From: Dethiosulfatibacter aminovorans DSM 17477
GTDB lineage: Bacteria > Bacillota > Clostridia > Tissierellales > Dethiosulfatibacteraceae
DNA: 64,000 nt
Direction of reading: 5' to 3'
Assembly: GCF_900142005.1 (NCBI RefSeq)
Contig: NZ_FQZL01000006.1
Location: 1 to 64,000, forward strand
Shown: piece after piece, positions 44,923 through 54,044 of the stretch
Layout: every line of letters begins with the position of its first letter
How positions within the stretch are numbered: the first letter of the stretch is position 1
Program-made: the position numbers and the translations under genes
The notes under the pieces: generated by a model
What the model saw: only the letters and a program-made list of their open reading frames with translations
The model's database searches: none
What the model was told of the DNA's origin: nothing

Positions 44923-46575
44923 ATGTTAAAAAAATTCATACCTATAATGTTGATACTGGCATTGGCTTTTGCAGGGATTTCATATGCTGTAAATGAACTC
45001 ATGCCAGGCAACAATGAAGATGAAATCAACAAAATCGTATATTCGACAGACCCTGTAATAAAAGGGGATATAAACGTAGGAGTCAACACATCGGGACAAC
45101 TGAATGCATCCTATGGAGGAGGAATAAGGGTACCGGAAGCGTCATCTCCTGAATTTTATGGAATAACCTATGTGATTGAAGAATTCCTGGTTGAAGAAGG
45201 GGACTCGTTGAAAGCGGATGAACCTGTCATAAGGCTTTCTTCAAATGACCTTGAAACCAGAATTGATGACTTGAAGGTGAATCTAGAAAACAAGAAGGAT
45301 TATCTTGCACAGCTTCTGGGAATCGATGCAAGAGATGTAGAAAATGTTAACCCATATGATGGAATTGTCATTGTTTCGCCAATAGATGGAAGGGTTACCG
45401 AGCTTCAGGCTTCTGAAGGTGAGGAGCTTGACGGCTTGATTGCAAATATCATAAATGACTCGGAGATAAAAATTTCATTCAAAGTGCTTGAAAGCGAATA
45501 TTCCAACGTTTATGAAGGTCAGAGGATACTTCTTAAATTCCCATATTTTGAAGGATATTACGAGGGAAAGATAACTGATCTTAATCCCAATTCGGTTCCA
45601 AATGATGATACCGAATTCGGGCTGTCCTATGTGCACTGGGGAGAAATCACGGCTCCGAATCCGGGATTGGTACAAACAAATATGACTGCATCAATAAGCA
45701 CCCCCATAAGCGATGATGTGAACCTTCCAAAGTTTACTTTGTCCGAATCAGGCAAAGTCGAATCATATGGCAAGGAGAAGAAAATATTTAAAAACTCAAT
45801 ATCGTCTGATGAAATCACCGTCACGGAAGTGTTGGTGAATGAAATGGACTATGTAGAAAAAGGCCAGGCTATAGTGAAGCTTGCAGGTGCCGATGTTAGA
45901 ATAATGATACAGGAAAAGCTGGATGAAATTAATGAAATTAAGAGAACCATAGCAAAAGCACAGGAAATGAAGGGTAATATGACTATTCTATCGCCTATGG
46001 ACGGTGTGGTTTCAGGATTCTGGAGGACACAGGGTGAAACCATATCTCCCGGAGACTGGATAGGAGATATATTCAATACCAACAACATGAGGGTGTGGAC
46101 ACAGGTGGATGACATAGATGTGGTTTACATAAAGCAGGATGCACCTGTCAATGTTACAATTGACGCCCTTCCTGGAGAAGAGTTTGAAGGCGTTGTAACA
46201 AGAGTATCCCAGTCCGGAAAAGACTCAAGCGGTATAATCAAGTATTCTGTGGATATTGAAGTGAGTGGAAGCGGCGAACTTAGACCGGGCATGATGGCAC
46301 AGTGCTTCATAGATGCAGGAGAATCTTTGGACACCATGCTGGTGCCTATTGAGGCTGTTTTTGAGGAGGATGGCATTACAAAGGTTGAAATACTTAATGA
46401 AGACGAAAGTGTTGAAACTGTTTCAATAGAAACAGGCCTCATGAATGACAGGTATGTTGAAATACTGTCTGGATTGGAAGAAGGGGACCTTGTAATTACA
46501 GGAAGCAGTTCTGACTTGCTCCCCAGCGAACATATAAAGGATAACAATACCTTTATCCCTGAAAGCAACAACTAA
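44923..46575 (+). CDS. MacA-like adaptor (membrane-fusion) protein with two hairpin regions
   Basis: 550 residues, well above the ~350-400 typical of MacA/HlyD adaptors. N-terminal membrane anchor (about 5-22). Two consecutive lipoyl/barrel units are seen: the first around residues 75-225 with SPIDGRVTELQASEGEEL, the second from about 285 with VNEMDYVEKGQAIVKL and SPMDGVVSGFWRTQGETI, followed by beta-barrel and C-terminal domains. GGAGG precedes ATG 44923 (TTG 44911 is weaker). It probably links the permease to the cell envelope. Confidence 0.82.
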   Translation: MLKKFIPIMLILALAFAGISYAVNELMPGNNEDEINKIVYSTDPVIKGDINVGVNTSGQLNASYGGGIRVPEASSPEFYGITYVIEEFLVEEGDSLKADEPVIRLSSNDLETRIDDLKVNLENKKDYLAQLLGIDARDVENVNPYDGIVIVSPIDGRVTELQASEGEELDGLIANIINDSEIKISFKVLESEYSNVYEGQRILLKFPYFEGYYEGKITDLNPNSVPNDDTEFGLSYVHWGEITAPNPGLVQTNMTASISTPISDDVNLPKFTLSESGKVESYGKEKKIFKNSISSDEITVTEVLVNEMDYVEKGQAIVKLAGADVRIMIQEKLDEINEIKRTIAKAQEMKGNMTILSPMDGVVSGFWRTQGETISPGDWIGDIFNTNNMRVWTQVDDIDVVYIKQDAPVNVTIDALPGEEFEGVVTRVSQSGKDSSGIIKYSVDIEVSGSGELRPGMMAQCFIDAGESLDTMLVPIEAVFEEDGITKVEILNEDESVETVSIETGLMNDRYVEILSGLEEGDLVITGSSSDLLPSEHIKDNNTFIPESNN

Positions 46576-46589
46576 TCGGATGTGATGAT

Positions 46590-47918
46590 ATGGATAAAAA
46601 CAGCGGTATTAAATCATTTTTCATCAGATTGTATTTTACTGCAAAAATGGCAGGTTCGGGACTGGTTTCAAACCTTCTTAGAACATCCCTTACTGTATTG
46701 GGCATAACAATAGGAGTGGCTTCCGTAGTAAGTCTCATGGGAATAGGAGAGGGTGCACGAAAGGCTGTAGTTGAACAGTTTGAAAGCCTTGGACAAAATG
46801 TAATAGTGATGAAGACAAACACAAACACTTTTTCATTCTCCAGCGATGAACACAAGGATTTGATGGAAAGAATCGAGGAAATGGAATATGCAACACCGGT
46901 TGTGCAGACTGAAGAATATGTCAAGTGGAGAAGAACAAGAGGAGAGATTGACGTTCTTGGTGTAAATCATATGTATCCGGCTATCAAGGATCACGAGGTT
47001 ATGTCAGGAAACTTCTTTTCGTCCCTCCACGTTGACCAAAGGTCACCGGTCTGTGTCTTGGGATACAATGTTGCAGTTTCACTGCTTAATGGGAGAAGTC
47101 CTGTAGGACAGTCCATAAACATCGATAATCTGACTTTTAGAATAATCGGTGTCATGGCTCCAAAGGGAAAAGGAAAGGGGGATGATATTGACAACAAGAT
47201 AATCATTCCGTATTCAACTTCGCAAAAACTCAATGACAAGAGAAACGTGGATGAAATTTGGGGTAAGGCTTCAAATGAAGAAAATACAGCTCTTGCCATA
47301 GTTCAGTTGGGTAGAATATATACAAGAAAAATAAATGGAACATCCTTTACAAATGTCAACAGTGAAGGAGGAAACGGAAATGAAGGTGTTTCAGGTGATG
47401 TAATGATTGACACCATGGAAGTGTCTGTGGAGGAGCCTGAAGATAAGAAAGACGAAATTTTCTCAAAAGGGGAAGACATACTGACCATTACAAGCCTTAA
47501 CCAGCTTGTAGAGGAAGCTAACGATGCAAACAGGATAATGACACTTTTGCTTGGAGGCATTGCTGCAGTATCTCTTCTCGTAGGCGGCCTTGGCATAATG
47601 AATATAATGCTTGTTGCAGTCAGTGAGAGAACCGGGGAAATCGGAGTAAGAAGAGCTCTGGGAGCCAAGAAGTCAGACCTTCTTCTTCAGTTCATACTGG
47701 AAGCATTCTATGTCAGTATTATTGGATGTCTTGTAGGCATAGTTGTGGGAATATGGCTCATAAACCTGTTTGAGTCAAAGGGGTTTGAAGCTGTAATAAG
47801 CCTTGAAGCCGTTAAGATATCAACGATAGTAGCCTTGACTTCAGGTCTGCTCTTTGGAGTATATCCTGCTTTCATTGCATCAAATCTTCCTCCTGTAGAA
47901 GCATTAAGGAGACAATAG
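46590..47918 (+). CDS. MacB-type ABC transporter permease
   Basis: 442 residues: N-terminal membrane segment, a periplasmic-type core domain (about 60-290), then three membrane segments of an FtsX domain with GGLGIMNIMLVAVSERTGEIG and RRALGAKKSDLL. Third gene of the operon after ATPase and adaptor, ending in a strong terminator. Mechanotransmission type transporter. Confidence 0.9.
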   Translation: MDKNSGIKSFFIRLYFTAKMAGSGLVSNLLRTSLTVLGITIGVASVVSLMGIGEGARKAVVEQFESLGQNVIVMKTNTNTFSFSSDEHKDLMERIEEMEYATPVVQTEEYVKWRRTRGEIDVLGVNHMYPAIKDHEVMSGNFFSSLHVDQRSPVCVLGYNVAVSLLNGRSPVGQSINIDNLTFRIIGVMAPKGKGKGDDIDNKIIIPYSTSQKLNDKRNVDEIWGKASNEENTALAIVQLGRIYTRKINGTSFTNVNSEGGNGNEGVSGDVMIDTMEVSVEEPEDKKDEIFSKGEDILTITSLNQLVEEANDANRIMTLLLGGIAAVSLLVGGLGIMNIMLVAVSERTGEIGVRRALGAKKSDLLLQFILEAFYVSIIGCLVGIVVGIWLINLFESKGFEAVISLEAVKISTIVALTSGLLFGVYPAFIASNLPPVEALRRQ

Positions 47919-47949
47919 GCAGAGTTTATAATGGTAGTCTTGAGAATCA

Positions 47950-47988
47950 GGGAGAATCTTGCTTTTACAAAGATTCTCCCTTGTTTTT
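47950..47988 (+). terminator. Terminator after the MacAB-type operon
   Basis: GGGAGAATCTT (47950-47960) with AAGATTCTCCC (47970-47980), then TTGTTTTT. Confidence 0.9.
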
Positions 47989-48035
47989 CAACAATTATAA
48001 TGATTTCGTGTCTTTATTATTGTATACTCATATAG

Positions 48036-48041
48036 TATAAT
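48036..48041 (+). promoter_or_regulatory. -10 box just before repeat copy B
   Basis: TATAAT ending 7 bases before the element at 48049, so transcription would start right at the element. -35 weak. Confidence 0.5.
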
Positions 48042-48048
48042 TATATGA

Positions 48049-48168
48049 CAAGAAAGCAGCTACGCTGCGTAAAATGCGTAAGCCTTTTTTAAGAGGTCGC
48101 AGAAATTTTCCTTAATCGCATAACACCAACGCTTCAAGGTGTTATGCATATTTAAATTTCTTAGACTA
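48049..48168 (+). repeat. 120-nt structured element, copy B1 (leader of mscS)
   Basis: P1 GCAGC/GCTGC; P2 AAATGC with loop GTAA (3' arm degraded, GCCTTTT); P3 AGAAATTT with AAATTTCT; P4 CATAACACC with GGTGTTATG, loop AACGCTTCAA, perfect 9 bp. Compared with copies A and D, P3 and P4 have changed on both sides so that pairing is kept. Confidence 0.85.
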
Positions 48169-48243
48169 CAAGAAAGCAGCTACGCTGTGTAAAATGCGTA
48201 AGCATTTTTTAAGAGGTCGCAGAAATTTAAATTTCTTAGACTG
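48169..48243 (+). repeat. Shortened tandem copy B2
   Basis: P1 and P2 (AAATGC, GTAA, GCATTT) are intact, but the part between the P3 arms, with P4, is cleanly gone, leaving the palindrome AGAAATTTAAATTTCT. A further CAAGAAAG (48244-48251) follows and runs into TAGGAG, the ribosome site of mscS. Confidence 0.85.
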
Positions 48244-48263
48244 CAAGAAAGTAGGAGAACACT

Positions 48264-49331
48264 ATGACTGAACTTATTTTTTCAAGAATACCCACTATGG
48301 GTGAAATCGGTAAAGTATTTCTAATAATTCTGATCGTGCTTGTACTGAGAAGGTTGTTTGTAACACAAATAATTAAATGGATGAGCAGGGCGTTTAAAAA
48401 GCTTAAAGTCCTGAACATAATGATAGAAAAGACGAAGAAACCTTTGTCTATAATCATATTGGCAACCGGTATTTTTTTTGCTCTTATAACCCTGCCTTTC
48501 AATGAGAATTTAATGTCATTTTTGTTGAGTGTCTACAAAAGTCTTTTTGTATTTATGGCTGCGCAGACAATGATAAGAATTGTTGAAGCATATTTTAATG
48601 CCTATGTCATCAAGCGAAGTGAAGATCGCAGGCAGAAACAGGTTAATACACTTATCAGCAAAATAATCAAGCTTGTAGTTATAATCATTGCCATCCTTAT
48701 AATATTGACAGAGTTTGATGTAAAGGTACAGAGTCTTCTTGCAGGTATTGGAATAAGTGGTATAGCTTTTGCACTGGCGGCCCAGGATACCCTTAAAAAC
48801 ATATTTGGCGGAATAATAATATATATGGACAGTCCCTTCAACATAGGAGACATCATAATAATTAACAACATTGAAGGAATAGTTGAGGATATAGGGTTGA
48901 GAAGTACCAAGCTAAGAGCATTTGACAAGGGACTGGTTTCCATGCCGAATGCTGCATTTACAGACGGTACGGTTCACAATTATTCAAGAAGGGGATCGAG
49001 GCGTCAAAGGCATTATGTAGGTGTGACCTATTCAACAAAGCCTGAGAAAATCAGAAAGATTATCTCGGGAATAAAGGAACTTCTTATTTCAGAAACAGAT
49101 GTAGAAAATGATGGAATAATAGTTAGATTTGAAAAATTTGGCGGAAGCAGTCTTGACATATTGATAAGCTATTATGCAACAAAGCTTGACTACAATGAAT
49201 TCATGGAAGTAGTGGAAAGAATCAATCTGAAAATCATGGAACTGTTCCATAAGGAAGAAGTGGATTTTGCATTCCCAAGCATGAGTTTGTATTTTGAAAA
49301 TGAACTCAAAAAAGGTATGGCGAAGGAATAG
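48264..49331 (+). CDS. MscS-family mechanosensitive channel
   Basis: 355 residues with about four membrane segments, the pore helix GISGIAFALAAQDTLKN and the beta domain with GDIIIINNIEGIVEDIGLR. Releases solutes under osmotic shock. TAGGAG precedes ATG 48264 and is formed directly at the end of the repeat array. N-terminal segments are hydrophobic from residue 15. Ends in a two-way terminator. Confidence 0.9.
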   Translation: MTELIFSRIPTMGEIGKVFLIILIVLVLRRLFVTQIIKWMSRAFKKLKVLNIMIEKTKKPLSIIILATGIFFALITLPFNENLMSFLLSVYKSLFVFMAAQTMIRIVEAYFNAYVIKRSEDRRQKQVNTLISKIIKLVVIIIAILIILTEFDVKVQSLLAGIGISGIAFALAAQDTLKNIFGGIIIYMDSPFNIGDIIIINNIEGIVEDIGLRSTKLRAFDKGLVSMPNAAFTDGTVHNYSRRGSRRQRHYVGVTYSTKPEKIRKIISGIKELLISETDVENDGIIVRFEKFGGSSLDILISYYATKLDYNEFMEVVERINLKIMELFHKEEVDFAFPSMSLYFENELKKGMAKE

Positions 49332-49352
49332 TCTGATAGACTGCAAAAATAT

Positions 49353-49378
49353 GAAAAAAGCGGTAATACCGCTTTTTC
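49353..49378. terminator. Two-way terminator between mscS and the lipoprotein gene
   Basis: GAAAAAAGCGGTA/TACCGCTTTTTC, flanked for both directions. Confidence 0.85.
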
Positions 49379-49407
49379 AATGTTTTTACATATTCAACCG
49401 ATCATGA

Positions 49408-49905
49408 TCAATTGTATGGAATTTCATGTTTGTCTGCAAATTCAACAAGGCTTTTCTTAAACAATTTGAAGTATTCATTGGATGAATTGATTTTGGAATT
49501 TACGGACTTCAAATCACTGTAGTTTTTATTCTCGATATATGATAGATAAAGTTCGAATGCCTCCAATTGATATTTTGCAGATTGAAGATAAATGCTGTGT
49601 ATTTCTTTGATTTCGTCATTTTTAATTGCAACATTTGATAGATTCTCGAAATGTTCCTTGTATTCAGGAAGTATTTCATTTTTCAATGCATCGATTATTT
49701 CATTTTCGTTATCAATATCGTATTCCATGTCGTTGTATCTTTTTATTATCCTTGATTCAATGTTCTGAAAATCCTTGATGTTGATGTTAACATAGTTTAA
49801 AATTTCATTTACAGTTTCTGTGTCATGTTCATTTTTTACATCGTCTGTACAGCCACATAACATGACAATGCACAGAAGTAATATTGCAAGTATATTTTTT
49901 TTCAT
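49408..49905 (-). CDS. Small lipoprotein of unknown function
   Basis: 165 residues with signal peptide and lipobox LCGC (Cys19), then a mainly helical, acidic body. No family recognised. Divergent from the methyltransferase gene with only 28 bases between start codons, so the promoters must lie inside the opposing coding regions or be shared. Confidence 0.65.
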   Translation of the reverse strand: MKKNILAILLLCIVMLCGCTDDVKNEHDTETVNEILNYVNINIKDFQNIESRIIKRYNDMEYDIDNENEIIDALKNEILPEYKEHFENLSNVAIKNDEIKEIHSIYLQSAKYQLEAFELYLSYIENKNYSDLKSVNSKINSSNEYFKLFKKSLVEFADKHEIPYN

Positions 49906-49933
49906 ATAAACCTCACTTTCTTAGGAGTTCGAC

Positions 49934-51766
49934 ATGTCTTTAATAAAAGAGTTGAAAACAATAATTAAATCTGATCCGGAAAATATTGATATGATACGAT
50001 ACATTGTTTTTGAATATATCAATTATTTCTACAGTGAATACATCGACGGAGAAAAAATTAAATCTTTTTATACTCTTAAAGAATTTTATTCAATAAAAGG
50101 CTCCCTGTCAAATGTTTTTGGAAAAACATGCAAAAAAGAATTGATGACTCCAGGTGAAGTATATGAAAAAATCATACCTCTGAAACTGAAGAAAAAGTAC
50201 GGGCAGGTCTATACTCCGTCGGATACAGTGGATGAGATGGTTGATGAAATAGTTGATGAAAAAGAATTCATTGAAAATCCATATATCAGTTTTTTGGACC
50301 CTGCCTGCGGAAGCGGATATTTTCTGGTGGCATTGTATAAAAAACTTAGAGAAGTTTACGACAAAAACGAGGATTTGATCATTGAAAATCATGGCATAAG
50401 CGGAAAGGATATAGACAGGCATATCATTGAAAACAATCTTATGGGCTATGATATAGACGGTTTCTCCTGTATATTGACTACTGCCGGTATTAATATTGCC
50501 GGCAAATCATTATGCTGCCCCGACATTAGAAACGAAGACTATCTTTTTAGTGATATAAGAAGTAAGGTTCATGCAATAATTGGAAATCCGCCTTATATAG
50601 GGCATAAAAATCTGGCAATTGAATACAAGAAAGCATTAAACGGCAAATTTTCAGTATACAATGACAAGTCGGATATTTCATACTGTTTCTTTGAGAAAGC
50701 ACTGGAGGAACTTGATATTTCAGGAAAGCTCCTATTTATTACATCCAGATACTTCATTGAAGGGGACAATGCAAGAGAACTAAGGAAATTCATAGGTAAC
50801 AATTATGGAATAAATAGAATAGTGGATTATGCCGGCATAACCTTGTTTAAAAATACAGGAGTGAGTCCGGTGATCATCAGCCTTGTAAAATCCGGTGAAT
50901 GCCGGGAAGTTGAGGTCGTAAACATTCCTGGAAACTCGAAATTTTCAGTATCAAAAGAAGACTTGAATGAAAATCCCTGGAGACTTCTGGAAAAGGAAAT
51001 AGAAAGCTTGTATGGGAAAATTATTTCCAGGTCGGCGACAACTATAGGAGATCATTTCAAAATAAACCAGGGGATTATCACAGGCTATGATAAGGCATTT
51101 GTTGTATCGAAGGAAACAATAGAGGAATATGGACTTGAAGAAAATATTCTTGTTGACTGGCTAAAGGGGAGTGCCTTGAAGAAGTATGAAATCAATGACA
51201 CCAAGAGGCTAAAGCTAATTTACACCAATGATATAGAAATAGAAGACTTTCCCAATACAAGGGATTATCTTGAAAGATTCAAGGAAAGACTTGAAAAAAG
51301 GCGGGAATGCAGGAAAGGCTATAGAAGATGGTTTGACCTTCAATGGGGAAGAGACAGAAGTCAGTTTGAAACACAAAAGATTCTTTTTCCATACAAGTCA
51401 TCTGAAAACAGGTTCGCAATAGATGGACAAGGGAATTACTTCAGTGCCGATATTTACATGATGACCGGTCTGTCTGATGATTTGAATTTAAAAGAGTGTC
51501 TTGGCTATCTGAATTCTGAGATTTTTGAATTCCTGGTTAAGGTTACTTCGAAAAAAATAGGGAAGGATCTCTATGAGTACTATCCCTATAATATTTTAAA
51601 GCTTCCGTATTTTGAAAATGACCGTATGGGATGCTATAATGGTAAAAACTGTGATAATATAGATTTAAAACTATACTCTTATCTTGGTTTTGACAGCAGC
51701 GAAATACAGTTAATAAAGAAATTTATCAAGAAAGCGGTTTTGCCGCATGAAAAGGGTTTGAGGTGA
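49934..51766 (+). CDS. Orphan adenine-N6 DNA methyltransferase, CamA-like
   Basis: 610 residues. Methyltransferase core: YGQVYTPSDTVDEMV, FLDPACGSGYF (SAM motif I) near residue 118, and NPPYIGHKN (catalytic NPPY) near 218. The C-terminal half carries INQGIITGYDKAFVVSK, RRECRKGYRRWFDLQWG and SENRFAIDGQGNYFSAD, which closely recall the recognition region of CamA, the clostridial orphan methyltransferase tied to sporulation in C. difficile. No restriction enzyme gene is adjacent. TTAGGAG precedes ATG. Its last residues may include a fragment of the repeat element. Confidence 0.85.
   Translation: MSLIKELKTIIKSDPENIDMIRYIVFEYINYFYSEYIDGEKIKSFYTLKEFYSIKGSLSNVFGKTCKKELMTPGEVYEKIIPLKLKKKYGQVYTPSDTVDEMVDEIVDEKEFIENPYISFLDPACGSGYFLVALYKKLREVYDKNEDLIIENHGISGKDIDRHIIENNLMGYDIDGFSCILTTAGINIAGKSLCCPDIRNEDYLFSDIRSKVHAIIGNPPYIGHKNLAIEYKKALNGKFSVYNDKSDISYCFFEKALEELDISGKLLFITSRYFIEGDNARELRKFIGNNYGINRIVDYAGITLFKNTGVSPVIISLVKSGECREVEVVNIPGNSKFSVSKEDLNENPWRLLEKEIESLYGKIISRSATTIGDHFKINQGIITGYDKAFVVSKETIEEYGLEENILVDWLKGSALKKYEINDTKRLKLIYTNDIEIEDFPNTRDYLERFKERLEKRRECRKGYRRWFDLQWGRDRSQFETQKILFPYKSSENRFAIDGQGNYFSADIYMMTGLSDDLNLKECLGYLNSEIFEFLVKVTSKKIGKDLYEYYPYNILKLPYFENDRMGCYNGKNCDNIDLKLYSYLGFDSSEIQLIKKFIKKAVLPHEKGLR
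51727..51748 (+). repeat. Possible 5' fragment of the 120-nt element
   Basis: CAAGAAAGCGGTTTTGCCGC then AT resembles the beginning of copy A (CAAGAAAGCGGCTTCGCCGC, 2 differences in 20), with a GCGG/CCGC stem. As at thyX it encodes the tail of the upstream protein and lies just before the next start codon. Confidence 0.4.
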
Positions 51767-51770
51767 TATT

Positions 51771-53249
51771 ATGAAGAAAATCAAAGTGCTGATTATAGCA
51801 TTAGTCATTACTGTATTAATGACTGTAAGCGCTGGAGCCGATGTGTATTACTTTGATATATATGATCATTGGGCAGAGGACGATATTTATTATGCAACGA
51901 ATTCTTTGAATATTTTCAATGGATATGGAGATTGGACATTCAGGCCGGACAACAACGTTACAGTCAGCGAATTCATTAAAATAATATATAAGATAGGGAA
52001 TGAAAACGGGATACTCGGTATTGATATGACAGGAGATGCAGAATATGCAGATATTGACTTGAATCATTGGGCATATACATATATTATGTCCATTGATAAT
52101 TACATGAAAAGAACCCATAGGATAAATATAACCCTCAAGGACATTTTCCCGGAAGAAAGCCTTGAACCGGACAGATTCATAACGAGATATGAAGCGGCCT
52201 TGCTTACTTCGGTATTGTCATTGCCTTCAGTTGACAATGAAGATCTGCCTTTTTATGATATTGATGCTGACGACAAGTTTGCAGATATATTCAAGGAACT
52301 TTTCAATAATGAAATTTACTTGGGATTCAGCGACAATATGTTCAGACCTGATACGAACTTGACTAGAGCTGAAGCTGCAGTGGTTTCTAAAAGAATATTC
52401 AAGGAAGCCGTATATTCAAAGAATGGCTATCTGGATGGAGTAACTTATTTCAACAATGATTATCTAGGCGAGTTTCCATTATTTTTCAATTATGAAAACA
52501 ACAACTTGACGGAAGATGATTTCAGATACATAAAAGCGGTAACAACTATAGAATATTTGGAATTTGGAGGCTATATCTTCCCTGAAGATGAACCCTTGTA
52601 TGACCTTAATCCCGTAAGGACATTGAGGGAACTTGATGAAAATGATTATTTCAACAAGATTGGCGTTCATTACTACCTGTTGCTCAATGATGATATTACA
52701 GATGAAGTCAAGCTTTTACACAGCAACGCAATCCTGGATTCCATGCTTTTCAACACAAGCATTGGAATTGAAGAAAAGCTCATACTTCTTCATGAACTGG
52801 TAAACTATGATCTTGACAAGAAAATGGCCATATATCTGGAAAAAACCAGAAAAAGGATAGAAGATGACACTCTGAAAGCGGATATTGATTTTTTGCTCAT
52901 GGATTATTATAATAAGAATGAAAAATTTGCTGAACTCTATGAAATGATATTAGGATATGAAGACCTTGACTTGATTTCCGGTGACTTCATTGATTTGAAT
53001 ATTGAGGAAAATGAGCAGCTTGAAATTCAAGAAGAAGAAACAATTGATTATGATGTTGAATTTGATATTATAGAGAAGTACATTACAAACATTGCTTATT
53101 CGCTGTATAATATTGGTTTTTATGACGAAGCAGAAAACTTCGTATATAATTACATAGATAAATTTAACGATGATGAAAACTACAGCGGGATTTCAGACTC
53201 CAGGTTTGAAAATTTCACAGGTATCATCAAGAAGTTAAAAATAAAATAA
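51771..53249 (+). CDS. S-layer-homology domain surface protein
   Basis: 492 residues: signal peptide (1-24), three SLH repeats (about 27-75, 90-150 and 160-213, e.g. FDIYDHWAEDDIYYA and YLGFSDNMFRPDTNLTRAEA) that anchor to wall polymers, then a 280-residue, mostly helical, acidic C-terminal part without a recognised domain. GAGGTGAT gives the start, 4 bases after the methyltransferase stop; the two genes are likely cotranscribed. Confidence 0.87.
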   Translation: MKKIKVLIIALVITVLMTVSAGADVYYFDIYDHWAEDDIYYATNSLNIFNGYGDWTFRPDNNVTVSEFIKIIYKIGNENGILGIDMTGDAEYADIDLNHWAYTYIMSIDNYMKRTHRINITLKDIFPEESLEPDRFITRYEAALLTSVLSLPSVDNEDLPFYDIDADDKFADIFKELFNNEIYLGFSDNMFRPDTNLTRAEAAVVSKRIFKEAVYSKNGYLDGVTYFNNDYLGEFPLFFNYENNNLTEDDFRYIKAVTTIEYLEFGGYIFPEDEPLYDLNPVRTLRELDENDYFNKIGVHYYLLLNDDITDEVKLLHSNAILDSMLFNTSIGIEEKLILLHELVNYDLDKKMAIYLEKTRKRIEDDTLKADIDFLLMDYYNKNEKFAELYEMILGYEDLDLISGDFIDLNIEENEQLEIQEEETIDYDVEFDIIEKYITNIAYSLYNIGFYDEAENFVYNYIDKFNDDENYSGISDSRFENFTGIIKKLKIK

Positions 53250-53261
53250 AATGGAGGAATT

Positions 53262-53780
53262 ATGGGTAATCCGATTTTTAAAATTGAAATGGAAAATGGA
53301 GATGTAATGATAGGGGAGCTGTATCCCGATATAGCTCCAAATACTGTTAAGAACTTTGTATCTCTTGTAAATAAAGGATTCTATGACGGATTGATTTTCC
53401 ACAGAGTCATAAAAGGATTCATGATACAGGGAGGGTGTCCGCAAGGTACTGGAACAGGCGGACCCGGATACGGCATCAAGGGTGAATTCAAGGCAAATGG
53501 CTTCGACAACGATTTGAAGCATGACAAAGGTGTCCTGTCAATGGCCAGAGCGCAGAATCCCAATTCTGCAGGTTCTCAGTTTTTCCTGATGCATGCGAAG
53601 TCACCTCACCTCGATGGCAGTTATGCTGCATTTGGAAAGGTAACAGAAGGCCTTGACATAGTAGACAAGATTGCTGAAACTAAAACAGACTTCAGAGACA
53701 AGCCGAAAGAAGAGCAGAAGATCAAGAAAATCACTATTGATTTGAACGGTTACGAAGCTGAAGAACCTGAAAAGATGTAG
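53262..53780 (+). CDS. Cyclophilin-type peptidyl-prolyl isomerase
   Basis: 172 residues, cytoplasmic (no signal). Signatures FHRVIKGFMIQGG and SAGSQFFLMHAKSPHLDG, the catalytic arginine in FHRV. GGAGG precedes ATG, 12 bases after the SLH gene. Terminator follows. Confidence 0.94.
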   Translation: MGNPIFKIEMENGDVMIGELYPDIAPNTVKNFVSLVNKGFYDGLIFHRVIKGFMIQGGCPQGTGTGGPGYGIKGEFKANGFDNDLKHDKGVLSMARAQNPNSAGSQFFLMHAKSPHLDGSYAAFGKVTEGLDIVDKIAETKTDFRDKPKEEQKIKKITIDLNGYEAEEPEKM

Positions 53781-53788
53781 AAAACAAT

Positions 53789-53848
53789 AAAGCGCAGCAT
53801 GTCAGCCTCCTATTAATCGAGAACTTGCTGATATACTGCGCTTTTTAA
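53789..53848 (+). terminator. Long-loop terminator after the cyclophilin gene
   Basis: AAAGCGCAG (53789-53797) with CTGCGCTTT (53836-53844), inner TCAGC/GCTGA pairing, T run. Bases 53849-54044 hold no gene I can support. Confidence 0.75.
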
Positions 53849-54044
53849 TTCTTCTCTCAAATATTTATCTGTCTATTCTTCATCAAGACTTTTCCATTCC
53901 CCTGCCGCGGCTTCAATAATGTCCTGCCATTGTTCAACCATTGTTTATCCACAGTTTCACTATTCTTTTACCATAGCTTAACTATTGTTTGACAAAAATA
54001 TCTTGCTTATTCTACGAATTAGTATTAAACTTATAAAAGTATGT

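Noticed and set aside
53873-53941. 22-residue minus-strand open frame (MVEQWQDIIEAAAGEWKSLDEE)
   Set aside because: Closed by a stop directly upstream, no convincing ribosome site or promoter; plausible amino-acid make-up but too short to support.
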